Shown here: positions 1 through 7,804 of the stretch, one piece after another
Numbering within the stretch: the first letter of the stretch is position 1
How the letters are laid out: every line of letters begins with the position of its first letter
Assembly (NCBI GenBank): GCA_938034975.1
Contig: CALHNI010000031.1
Coordinates: 1-64,000 of the forward strand
Source: Candidatus Goldiibacteriota bacterium
Lineage (GTDB): Bacteria; Oederibacteriota; PGYV01; DYJU01
Length of the DNA stretch: 64,000 nucleotides
Reading direction: 5' to 3'
Notes under the pieces: model-generated
What the model was told of the DNA's origin: nothing
Seen by the model: only the letters and a program-made list of their open reading frames with translations
Databases searched by the model: none
Program-made: the position numbers and the translations under genes

Positions 1-24
1 CATTTTATTTAAATTTTTAGACAT
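1..24 (-). CDS. 5' end of a gene running off the left edge (partial)
   Basis: Only the first codons of a minus-strand reading frame are visible: an ATG at position 24 followed by codons for SKNLNK and no stop before the edge. A consensus-like promoter lies 50-80 bases upstream and nothing else for it to serve is visible. There is no clear Shine-Dalgarno sequence. Function cannot be judged. Confidence 0.35.
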
Positions 25-74
25 TTTTTTAACAAAAAAGTTTCTTTTTAAAATTAAATTTAATATTTTGAATT

Positions 75-104
75 ATTATATAATTAAAAGAAATATTTTG
101 TCAA
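75..104 (-). promoter_or_regulatory. sigma70-type promoter, TTGACA-N18-TATAAT
   Basis: On the minus strand TTGACA (99-104) and TATAAT (75-80) are perfect hexamers with an 18-base spacer. The promoter reads off the left edge toward the ATG at 24. The end of a dispersed hairpin repeat sits 14 bases upstream of the -35. Confidence 0.7.
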
Positions 105-118
105 TATTATACTTTTAA

Positions 119-329
119 CGGTAAAAACGCATTTGAAAATCCGTTTTTACGGAAATATAAAATATTTTTGGCTTTTTTGCTTATTAATTTTTTATTTTTA
201 TAGTAAATTACTTTAATTCACCTGTTTTTTAATTTTAAAAACAAATATACTCTTAAAATTCTTATTTGTTTATAAACCTTTTTATATATTTTCTCTTTTC
301 CACTGAAAAACGCTAATGCGTTTTTCAGG
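119..329 (+). repeat. Dispersed hairpin-ended element, copy R1 (211 bp)
   Basis: The left end is a long hairpin (cggtaaaaacgc...ccgtttttacgg) and the right end a second hairpin (actgaaaaacgc taat gcgtttttcagg). The interior carries the family core ttcacctgttttttaattttaaaa. It is nearly identical over its full 211 bp to copy R5 at 19681-19891. TTTTAA flanks both sides (113-118 and 330-335), a possible target duplication, though weak in such AT-rich sequence. There is no reading frame inside. Confidence 0.9.
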
Positions 330-425
330 TTTTAAATAAAATTCTTTCATTTAAAATTTTAGTTTCACTATATTTTAATTAATATAATCACACCTTTTTA
401 TTTTTATATAAAATTTTATAAATCT

Positions 426-3400
426 TTAATAAATAATTATTATTTTCTCTATTGTTGATTTTATTTCCTGACCATTTTTATCCTTAACATATAATACATA
501 ATAATATGTTCCACGCGAAAGACCAGTTAAATCTTTTCTAGAAATTTTTATTTCATTTTCACCCTGCAAAAAATTTTCCTTGTATATCTTTTCCATTATT
601 AACCTTAAACCACTCGTATAAATTCTTACCACTGCTGAGTTGGCTTTCTTGGTAATATTAAATTTTATACTAATATCTGTTTTGCCTGATGATGGATTTG
701 GATATACAATTACCGGTTTTTCTTTGTTAAACTCAAATTTTTCTGATTCAGTAGGAGTGGGAGTAGCTGGCATAGGAGTTAATGTTGTTGTAAAAGTTAT
801 TGTGCCTGTCGGTGTATTTGTATGTGTAAAAGTATTTGTAAATGTCATTGTTATAGTTGTTGTATTCATTGCTGTAAAGGTATAAGTTGATGTAACTGTT
901 AAAGTAAATGTGCTTGTGTGTGTACTTGTATAAGGTACTGTTGATGTTGATGTCATTGTATACGTTTCAGTTGGTATCTGTGTATTTGTATTTGTCCATG
1001 TCGCTTGTTGTGTGCCTGTTACTGTCTCTGTAAAAGTTGAGGTATCTGTCGGTATCTGAGTTTCTGTAGAAGTAAAAATATTTGTTGGTATATTTGTATC
1101 AGACATAGTATTTGTTTGCGTTTCAGTATACGTCCATGTTGCTGGTTGTGTTCCTGTCATTGTTTCAGTTAAAGTATTTGTTACAGTAAAAGTGTTGGTG
1201 CTGGTTGGAGTATGTGTTGTTGTAAATGTATGTGTAAATGTTGATGTTCTGGTTTGTGTTGATGTATTTGTTTCTGTTCTGGTAAAAGTTGTCGTAAATG
1301 TATTTGTATTGGTTGCTGTAAATGTTCTTGTACTTGTTGGTGTATCTGTATTTGTCCAGGTTGGTGGCTGACTTCCTGTTACTGTTTCTGTCGGAGTTTT
1401 TGTATCTGTTGATGTATTTGTTATTGTCCATGTATTTGTATTTGTTGGTGTATTAGTCATAGTATTGGTGAGAGTAAAAGTTCTTGTATTTGTTAATGTA
1501 TTTGTATTTGTAACAGTAAAAGTGTTTGTTGTAGTTGCTGTATTTGTCCGTGTGTTTGTTGATGTATGTGTTGCAGTGCTTGTCGGTGTATTTGTTGGCG
1601 GTGGCGTATTTGTCTGTGTGTTTGTTGGTGTTGCTGTATTTGTCCGTGTGTTTGTTGATGTGTTTGTTTGAGTATTTGTTATTGTAAATGTTCGTGTAGA
1701 TGTGGGTGTATTTGTTGATGTAAATGTTGATGTTCTTGTTGCTGTATTTGTAAATGTTGCTGTTTTAGTCGGTGTTGACGTCCAGTTCTGACATGGAAAC
1801 ATTTCAACTTCATCTATCCATAATTCAATGTATGACCATGGCTGTCCTCTTGTCTGCCACTGAATATCTTTTAAATTTTGAAGAACCAATGTTCTGTTTA
1901 CTGTTGTGCCCCAGCCTTCTTGGGTAAATGAAGTAAAAAATAATTGATATTGCTGCCAGTTATTCGTTACATTAAATGTAAATTTATAATGGTCTCCGCC
2001 TGTATTTACTGAATTTGTCGGAATTAATTTAATATCAAACGATGTTGCAGTTCCTTTTGCCCAGAATCTTATTCCTAAAAAACCTGTGCAATTAAAACCA
2101 ATTCCGGAACCACTTCCCGGATTTGTCTGTGTCCCCATCCCTATAAAACCATATAAATAATTGGTTGTCACATAACCAGTAATCCTTGCAGCATAAGCAG
2201 TTGATGCAGCCCCACCTGATGCCATTGTAAAAACAGAACCAGGTCGTGGCATAACATAACTTGTCCCTGAGTTTCCACTATCATCATAAGTATACCAAAA
2301 GCCACCCCAGTTATTTATATTATCCCCATCTTCACAGGTATCTAACTTTTCAGAGCAGCCAAAAGTCGGAGTTATAGTTGGTGATGATGTATACGTATAG
2401 GTATTTGTTGGTGTATTTGTTTTTGTTGGTGTTGGTGTCCAGCCAAGATTCGGATAAAATTCTATTTCATCTATCCAGAAATCAACATTATGCCCATAGC
2501 CTTTTGTCTGCCAGTTAATCTTTGATAAATATTGAAGAACAAGTGTTCTTGAAACAGGTGTGCCCCATCCAGCTTCCTGTGTCAAATCAGTAAAAGGTAT
2601 GGCAATTGGTGTCCATGTAGCAGGTGGAATAAATGAAAATTTATAATCATTATATCCAGTATTTGTTACGTTAGATGGCACAAACCTGATACTGTATTCA
2701 TTAGTTCCATCTCCTTTCACCCAGAATCTTATACCTGTAAAAGCACTCACATTCCTTGTGCCAGCCTCGTTTTCAACCATCTGGGTTCCCATACCAACAC
2801 AAGGATAATAAGAACCTGATTGTGCAGCAACATAACCTGTTATCCTACCTGCATATAAAGTGCTTGCTGCCCCGGGTGCTGATGGTGTAAAAGTTGTTCC
2901 ACCTGCCGGCCACACAGTTGAAGGAACCGAACCATCTGCTTTATAAGTATACCAGTATCCTCCCCATAAATTCTGGCTGTTGTTATCTTCAAAATTATCT
3001 AGCATTTCTCCAGAAGGAACAGGAGTAGCAGTTGCAGTTGGTTGTGGTGTTCCCATTGCTCGCAAATTATGAAAATTTCCTGACATTAAAAGTAATGTTA
3101 ATAATTGTAATGTGCCGTTATAATAACTTTCAGTAACATTAAATGATATTGTTTCCTGATAAAAATTATTGAGTTGTGTTTGATAAGTTGAACTTCTCAT
3201 TAATGCACAACCAGCAGTTCCTGTAAATGCCGCATTATGATATTGTCCTTCCGGGGTTCCGCTTGACACCCAATAACCATCTTTTACATTAGAAGGACCT
3301 ATATTATTAAAAAATGAAGCAAGTAAACTAACTTCATTTACCGGATCAACCCCATGCCATACATATTCCATTGCATATCTCCAAGGGACTCTGCATGAAT

Positions 3401-4235
3401 TGTATTTATACTTCCTGCCATCACATTGGCTACTGCATGGATCATCAGTCCTTGGGGTTCCATTTGTATTTAAAATTTCACCTATCAATCCATTATTATC
3501 ATTCCTACCTGTATCTATATGGGTGTTACAAGTGTTATATACAGCATTCCATTTTGCAGCATTAGCTGAATCTGCTTCAGCAAAAACTTTAAAAAATGCA
3601 GGCATAAAATACGATGGGTATTCCCAATTATCCCAATTATCACCAGGTTTTAAATGATTATCTGTGGCAATATCGTATAAACGTATGTCAGTAAGTTCTG
3701 CCATTGCAAGATTATAATAATTTAATGTCCCACCACTACCCCATTGCTTATCAGCCATAAGTAAAGAAAAACCAATATCAATATCAGCATCAGATGCCGA
3801 ATTCTGATCAATAATATTGCCATTTGAATCTATAAGCCATGGCATTAATTTACTGGGATTTTTAAAAGCACTTTTGTTCTGCTTGTATTTATATAAATCA
3901 TCAAATAATGCCTGATCATCAAAATAAACTGAAAGAAGCATTCCATATGCCTGACCTTCTGAGCATGTTGCATTTGTATAACCCTGTATTGGTTCCGGAC
4001 TTAAAACCCTTCTTGTTCCTGCTGGGCAACCGTTTGATGTAACATATCTTGCTTTCCAAGTATTGTATAGATTTAATAAAGTAGTATGATTTACATTTTG
4101 CGCTCTTATACCATATGAATAATTCAGATTAATTGGAAATGGATAATTTCCTGCCCAAATACCATTCATAAATAAAAAAACAAGTATAACGTTTAAACAA
4201 ATTTTTAATAAAAATTTTTTTATTTCTTTTAACAT
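426..4235 (-). CDS. Secreted GH8 glycoside hydrolase with two CBM-like modules, Thr-rich linker and FlgD/T9SS-like C-terminus
   Basis: This 1269-residue protein is exported: residues 1-28 form a signal peptide. Residues ~30-395 are a glycoside hydrolase family 8 domain (endo-beta-glucanase, licheninase or chitosanase type). The family boxes SEGQAYGML (predicted acid Glu93), SASDADIDIG (149-153) and LKPGDNWDNWEYPSYFMPA are visible. Two related galactose-binding-like modules follow (~412-605 and ~632-810; CBM11/CIA30-like, each with WGGxWYTY and FWIDEIEFYP-type ends). A Thr-rich linker (~817-1165) leads to a C-terminal beta domain (VYPNPSSG ... SRGTYYYVLY) like FlgD-Ig and T9SS sorting domains. 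The start is fixed by AAGGGGGAAAAACATG. It is the last gene of the PorV-LacI-PorV-sigma-anti-sigma run, 11 bases after the anti-sigma stop. The usual GH8a base position (YDAxR) reads YNSCR (Asn279), pointing to subfamily GH8b. The exact substrate is uncertain. Confidence 0.9.
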   Translation of the reverse strand: MLKEIKKFLLKICLNVILVFLFMNGIWAGNYPFPINLNYSYGIRAQNVNHTTLLNLYNTWKARYVTSNGCPAGTRRVLSPEPIQGYTNATCSEGQAYGMLLSVYFDDQALFDDLYKYKQNKSAFKNPSKLMPWLIDSNGNIIDQNSASDADIDIGFSLLMADKQWGSGGTLNYYNLAMAELTDIRLYDIATDNHLKPGDNWDNWEYPSYFMPAFFKVFAEADSANAAKWNAVYNTCNTHIDTGRNDNNGLIGEILNTNGTPRTDDPCSSQCDGRKYKYNSCRVPWRYAMEYVWHGVDPVNEVSLLASFFNNIGPSNVKDGYWVSSGTPEGQYHNAAFTGTAGCALMRSSTYQTQLNNFYQETISFNVTESYYNGTLQLLTLLLMSGNFHNLRAMGTPQPTATATPVPSGEMLDNFEDNNSQNLWGGYWYTYKADGSVPSTVWPAGGTTFTPSAPGAASTLYAGRITGYVAAQSGSYYPCVGMGTQMVENEAGTRNVSAFTGIRFWVKGDGTNEYSIRFVPSNVTNTGYNDYKFSFIPPATWTPIAIPFTDLTQEAGWGTPVSRTLVLQYLSKINWQTKGYGHNVDFWIDEIEFYPNLGWTPTPTKTNTPTNTYTYTSSPTITPTFGCSEKLDTCEDGDNINNWGGFWYTYDDSGNSGTSYVMPRPGSVFTMASGGAASTAYAARITGYVTTNYLYGFIGMGTQTNPGSGSGIGFNCTGFLGIRFWAKGTATSFDIKLIPTNSVNTGGDHYKFTFNVTNNWQQYQLFFTSFTQEGWGTTVNRTLVLQNLKDIQWQTRGQPWSYIELWIDEVEMFPCQNWTSTPTKTATFTNTATRTSTFTSTNTPTSTRTFTITNTQTNTSTNTRTNTATPTNTQTNTPPPTNTPTSTATHTSTNTRTNTATTTNTFTVTNTNTLTNTRTFTLTNTMTNTPTNTNTWTITNTSTDTKTPTETVTGSQPPTWTNTDTPTSTRTFTATNTNTFTTTFTRTETNTSTQTRTSTFTHTFTTTHTPTSTNTFTVTNTLTETMTGTQPATWTYTETQTNTMSDTNIPTNIFTSTETQIPTDTSTFTETVTGTQQATWTNTNTQIPTETYTMTSTSTVPYTSTHTSTFTLTVTSTYTFTAMNTTTITMTFTNTFTHTNTPTGTITFTTTLTPMPATPTPTESEKFEFNKEKPVIVYPNPSSGKTDISIKFNITKKANSAVVRIYTSGLRLIMEKIYKENFLQGENEIKISRKDLTGLSRGTYYYVLYVKDKNGQEIKSTIEKIIIIY
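742..1784 (-). repeat. Low-complexity Thr-rich linker repeat (TNTxT) inside the GH8 gene
   Basis: About 1 kb of degenerate 6-base periodic sequence encodes alternating Thr with Asn, Pro, Ser, Glu or Phe. Over this lies a longer block seen three times, TGxQxxTWTxT (near nucleotides 1375, 1150 and 1010). The periodicity creates spurious Val-rich plus-strand ORFs. The encoded linker is probably extended and possibly glycosylated. Confidence 0.85.
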
Positions 4236-4246
4236 GTTTTTCCCCC

Positions 4247-5215
4247 TTATTTTACTATTATAACATTTTTCTTTATAACATTGGAACCAATCTGTATATA
4301 TACAAAATACACACCTTCGCTTAATATATCACCTGTAGAATTTCTCCCATACCATTTTACTTCATAAACCCCTGGTTCTTTTTGCTCATCTATTAAATTT
4401 GAAACAACCCTTATCCTTTTATCATATATAATTATTTTCACTCTTGAACTTTCATCAACTTTTACCTTAATTATGCAATATTCCCCTTTTAATGGATTTA
4501 TCATATTATTACCTATTATTGCTTTATCTCTTTCCAGGAGTGGATTTGTAGTAGATGGCGTTGCAATTTCTTTTGCCATTTTTACACTAATATCATCTAC
4601 TTTTGATAAAGAATACCTAGGTTCATCAGATTTTTTTATCTGATTTAACTTCACTTTGGGCTGGTTAAGTGATTGAACATTTTCTGATAACTTGATTTCA
4701 ACTCTTTCATTAACAATTTTTTCATTTTTATTTTTAACAATTTCTTTATTAATATTTTCTTTATTTGCCTCTATCTTACTAACTTTTATATTCTTTGCTG
4801 CTGTCCTGGTCCCATCTGCCTTTGTAACCTTTTCCACTTTTTGTTCTGGTAAATTTATAGATAACTTAGTATCCTTTGTATATATAAGGAGAACAGAACA
4901 AATGATAATCACGGCAGATATTGCAAAAGATAAAGCCGGCTTTAAAATAAATCTTAAATCAAATATACTGACTTTTGGCCTAATTTGTTCATGTTCCTTT
5001 ATTTTTGCCATAATTTTAGATTCAAGATAATACGGCTCTTTTACTTTTAATTTTGACACATAAAACCTTAATTTTTTCATATTTTCAAGATAATTGTTGC
5101 ATTTTTCACATTGTGAAACATGATTATATAAAATATCCTTGTTTTCCTGATACAATAACCCATCTATATATTCCATTATCATTTTCTCTATTTTTTTACA
5201 TTCAAATATTTTCAC
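4247..5215 (-). CDS. Membrane anti-sigma factor (zinc-finger ZAS type) with FlgD-Ig-like outer domain
   Basis: This 322-residue protein lies directly downstream of an ECF sigma gene. The cytoplasmic end carries the zinc-binding anti-sigma signature: Cys6, then HVSQCEKC (His32, Cys36, Cys39). One transmembrane helix (~90-113) follows, then a charged Lys/Asn-rich stretch (~114-225). The C-terminus (~228-322) is a FlgD-Ig-like beta module (VKIIIYDKRIR ... VYEVKWYGRNSTGDILSEGVYFVYIQIG), expected outside the inner membrane. The start codon is GTG (5215), preceded by GGAAAGGTGAA. The outer module resembles the C-terminal modules of the secreted proteins in this window. I infer that it senses or touches a surface or envelope component, in the way the RsgI anti-sigma factors of Clostridium thermocellum sense polysaccharide. 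That role is not proven. Confidence 0.85.
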   Translation of the reverse strand: MKIFECKKIEKMIMEYIDGLLYQENKDILYNHVSQCEKCNNYLENMKKLRFYVSKLKVKEPYYLESKIMAKIKEHEQIRPKVSIFDLRFILKPALSFAISAVIIICSVLLIYTKDTKLSINLPEQKVEKVTKADGTRTAAKNIKVSKIEANKENINKEIVKNKNEKIVNERVEIKLSENVQSLNQPKVKLNQIKKSDEPRYSLSKVDDISVKMAKEIATPSTTNPLLERDKAIIGNNMINPLKGEYCIIKVKVDESSRVKIIIYDKRIRVVSNLIDEQKEPGVYEVKWYGRNSTGDILSEGVYFVYIQIGSNVIKKNVIIVK

Positions 5216-5244
5216 TTAATTTCACCTTTCCTTAAATTACTGCT

Positions 5245-5274
5245 TTTATGACAATTAAACTCATAAAAAGTTTC
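5245..5274 (-). promoter_or_regulatory. Candidate ECF-type promoter / inverted repeat between sigma and anti-sigma genes
   Basis: In the 68-base gap the minus strand reads GAAAC (5270-5274), 17 bases, then GTCA (5249-5252), similar to GAAC/GTC-type ECF promoters. A 7-bp inverted repeat TTTATGA/TCATAAA overlaps it. It could be an autoregulatory promoter or a small attenuator. This is by-eye evidence only. Confidence 0.3.
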
Positions 5275-5283
5275 GGACAAAAT

Positions 5284-5868
5284 TTATAAAATATCATCTT
5301 TTTTTAATTTATCCCTTAAATTTTCTCTTGCACGGAAAATTTTACTTTTTACTGCTGATACTGATAATTTTAAAATTTTACTTATTTCTTCATAAGATAA
5401 CCCGTCTATATCCCTTAAAATCAGCACTTTACGCTGCTCTTCCGGCAATTCACCCATTCTCCTGAAAACAATATTTTTAATCTCTTTTCTTATAAATAAA
5501 TTGTCAGGTTTCCTTTCTTCCTTATCCTTCACAGTTTCCTCTATAATATTAGTTCCTTCATTTTCATCCCATTCCGGTATTTCTTCTGTAATTTTTTCCT
5601 TTAATCTTTTTATTTGCTTTAACTTATTTTTACATAAATTTACAGTTATCCTGTATATCCAGGTTCCGAGTTTTGATTCTCCCTTGAATTTTTTTATGTT
5701 ATTATAAATATTCACAAATATTTCCTGAGTAGCATCTTCTGCATCTTCTTTTGTTCTTAAAAAACTATAAGCATGATTATAAACTACGCTTTTATATTTT
5801 TTTACTATTTCAGAAAATAATTCAACCTGTCCTTTTTTTAACCTTTTTACTAATTCTTTTTCATCCAT
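5284..5868 (-). CDS. ECF-type RNA polymerase sigma factor
   Basis: This 194-residue protein has the two-domain ECF architecture. Region 2 (~10-85) contains RTKEDAEDATQEIFVNIY and the -10 recognition segment FKGESKLGTWIYRITVNLC. Region 4 (~130-185) contains LPEEQRKVLILRDIDGLSYEE and the helix-turn-helix ISKILKLSVSAVKSKIFRAR. A charged linker (KITEEIPEWDENEG) joins them. Length is normal for the family. It begins 13 bases after the upstream PorV stop with no good Shine-Dalgarno sequence, so translation is probably coupled. The partner anti-sigma factor is the next gene. The regulon presumably includes this cluster, but that is inference. Confidence 0.92.
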   Translation of the reverse strand: MDEKELVKRLKKGQVELFSEIVKKYKSVVYNHAYSFLRTKEDAEDATQEIFVNIYNNIKKFKGESKLGTWIYRITVNLCKNKLKQIKRLKEKITEEIPEWDENEGTNIIEETVKDKEERKPDNLFIRKEIKNIVFRRMGELPEEQRKVLILRDIDGLSYEEISKILKLSVSAVKSKIFRARENLRDKLKKDDIL

Positions 5869-5881
5869 TTTATTGGTAAAT

Positions 5882-6805
5882 TTAAAATATATATTTTATT
5901 GTAAACCTATGGGCATTATCAGAAATAAAAAACGGCTGATAAGCATAATCAACAAAAAAACTTTCTATTTTTATTCCAGCACCAAGTGCTATTCTCCCTT
6001 CGGATATACCGAATATATAACCATATCTGAATGTAAAAATATCAAGATAAATTGCTTCTAAACCGAATGAAGTTTCAGTTCCTTCTATTTCATTTAAATA
6101 AATTCTTTCTTCAAGATACATTGCAATCTTATAAATATCCAGTTCCCTGTAAATTTCTACACCATAACCTGCCCTTATTATCATAGGAAATAAACTCTGT
6201 TCTTTTGTATATTTTGTTGAAAGCCCAAAATTTTCAAAAACAAATCCGAGCAAATATCTTTTCTCAAAATTTCTATAAAGAGCACCCAAATTAAAAACTA
6301 CTCCAAAATCTGTCGCCTTATAAATTTTACTCAAAAAAAGTTTGGTTGTTATTCCTAAACTGAACTCTTTCTCAAATTGTCTGCAATATGAACTGCCAAT
6401 TAAAATATCATAATTTTCAATTTTTTCAATAGCATATCCCTCTGAATCGGTCCTTTCTAGATTATCATTTGAATCATAAAATAAAAAACCACTTATATAA
6501 TCATTTGCATTTATTGGTTGTGCATACAAAAGTTGTTCATAATGAGTATCAAATACTGAAGTATAATGGGAAAAAATTATATATCGCGCAACTATTCCCA
6601 TTAATGATGCAGGATTAACAGTAGATGCACCTGGCTTTGCGTAAAATGGTGAATAAATACCACCTAGTGCTGTTTCCCTTGCTGAAATATTTACTAATAA
6701 AAAATCAGCAGTAATACTTGTTGAATGAATTATATTTATATTGACTATGAAAAATATTATCGTAAGAAAAAATTTTCTTAAAAAATTTTTCTTATCATAA
6801 ACCAT
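5882..6805 (-). CDS. PorV/PorQ-family outer-membrane beta-barrel protein
   Basis: This 307-residue protein has an N-terminal signal segment (~1-28) followed by the PorV/PorQ family opening, here FLLVNISARETALGGIYSPF ... NPASL. Amphipathic beta strands with alternating aromatic residues follow, ending YAYQPFFISDNAHRFTIKYIF with the terminal aromatic typical of outer-membrane barrels. It starts four bases after the LacI-type regulator stop and precedes the sigma gene, so it belongs to the GH8 operon. PorV-like proteins in Bacteroidota attach or shuttle type IX secretion clients, but family members occur widely elsewhere, so the exact role is open. Confidence 0.75.
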   Translation of the reverse strand: MVYDKKNFLRKFFLTIIFFIVNINIIHSTSITADFLLVNISARETALGGIYSPFYAKPGASTVNPASLMGIVARYIIFSHYTSVFDTHYEQLLYAQPINANDYISGFLFYDSNDNLERTDSEGYAIEKIENYDILIGSSYCRQFEKEFSLGITTKLFLSKIYKATDFGVVFNLGALYRNFEKRYLLGFVFENFGLSTKYTKEQSLFPMIIRAGYGVEIYRELDIYKIAMYLEERIYLNEIEGTETSFGLEAIYLDIFTFRYGYIFGISEGRIALGAGIKIESFFVDYAYQPFFISDNAHRFTIKYIF

Positions 6806-6808
6806 CTG

Positions 6809-7804
6809 CTATACTGATTCTCTGATTATTAATTCTGGTTCAAAGCTTATTATCTTTTTTTCACTTTCCTCTTTTCCTTCTATTACTTCCAGTAAAAGAT
6901 CAAATGATTGCATCCCCATTTTTGCTATCGGCTGCCTTATAGTTGTTAAAGCCGGTGTAGTAAGATTTGCAATATAAACATCATCAAATCCTATTATTGC
7001 AATATCATCAGGAATATTTATGCCTTTTTCTTTTGCAGCATCCATAAAACCGATTGCCGTTATATCACCTGCCGCACAAAAAACTGCATCTAATTTCTTA
7101 CTTTTTTCAAGCAATGAGTTTAAAGCTTTTTCTCCATCCTCAAAAGAATAATCAACTACTGTATGAACCAGTTCAGAATTAAATTCAATACCATGTTTGC
7201 TTAACGCTTCTTTATAGCCATGCAATCTTTCTTCTGCATTCATCCCTTTGTTGCCGACTATAAGTCCTATATTTTTTCTTTTATTTTTAATTAAATATTC
7301 TGTTGCTAAAAAAGCTGCTTTTATGTTATTGAATTTAACTGTTGGAAAATCCTCAATAAGTTCTTCTAAAAAAACAACAGCGACCCCTTCTTTTTTAAAC
7401 TCATCCATAAGTTCCTTTTTTGCCTTTAAACTTATTATTATCACCCCATCTGCCCTTCTTTCATATAAAATTCTTTCCAGTAAATCATCTTCATTTTCAT
7501 CCATTCCTTTTGTAGAGTATAAAATTAAATTATAAGGCGTCTTCCTTAAATTAAATTCAATGCCCCTTACAGCTTCCAATGCAAAAAGTGAAGCAAAAAA
7601 CGAAGCAACAACAGCTATATTATTCGTCTTGCCTTTAACTAAACTCCTGCCAATATAATTTGGATGATAATTCATTTCTTTTATTGCCTTTAAAACCCTA
7701 TCCTTGGTCTCCTGACTTATTTTGGGACTATTATTTATAACCATTGATACTGTTGCTGGTGTAACACCTACTTTTTTTGCTATATCTTTTATAGTCACCC
7801 TCAT
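6809..7804 (-). CDS. LacI/GalR-family transcriptional regulator
   Basis: This 331-residue protein begins with the family helix-turn-helix MRVTIKDIAKKVGVTPATVS and hinge helix (NYIGRSLVKGKTN, ~50-62). A periplasmic-binding-protein-like effector domain follows (~60-331, with IAIIGFDDVYIANLTTPALTTIRQP). Length is normal. Its ATG overlaps the upstream PorV-TPR stop (ATGA), so the two are translationally coupled. In this context a sugar effector such as a beta-glucan oligosaccharide, controlling the cellulase operon, is the obvious guess. I could not identify a convincing operator in the 9.15-9.4 kb leader. Confidence 0.92.
   Translation of the reverse strand: MRVTIKDIAKKVGVTPATVSMVINNSPKISQETKDRVLKAIKEMNYHPNYIGRSLVKGKTNNIAVVASFFASLFALEAVRGIEFNLRKTPYNLILYSTKGMDENEDDLLERILYERRADGVIIISLKAKKELMDEFKKEGVAVVFLEELIEDFPTVKFNNIKAAFLATEYLIKNKRKNIGLIVGNKGMNAEERLHGYKEALSKHGIEFNSELVHTVVDYSFEDGEKALNSLLEKSKKLDAVFCAAGDITAIGFMDAAKEKGINIPDDIAIIGFDDVYIANLTTPALTTIRQPIAKMGMQSFDLLLEVIEGKEESEKKIISFEPELIIRESV

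Noticed and set aside
1165-1431. Asn/Tyr-rich minus-strand ORF overlapping the GH8 gene
   Set aside because: Alternative frame of the low-complexity linker within a clear gene.
640-1671. Val-rich plus-strand ORFs (640-885, 1465-1671)
   Set aside because: They are the antisense of the Thr-rich linker repeat; 6-base periodicity keeps several frames open. No ribosome-binding sites and unnatural composition.
742-1784. CRISPR array
   Set aside because: The repeats are short, degenerate, coding and without unique spacers. No CRISPR-like direct repeats or cas genes are present anywhere in the window.
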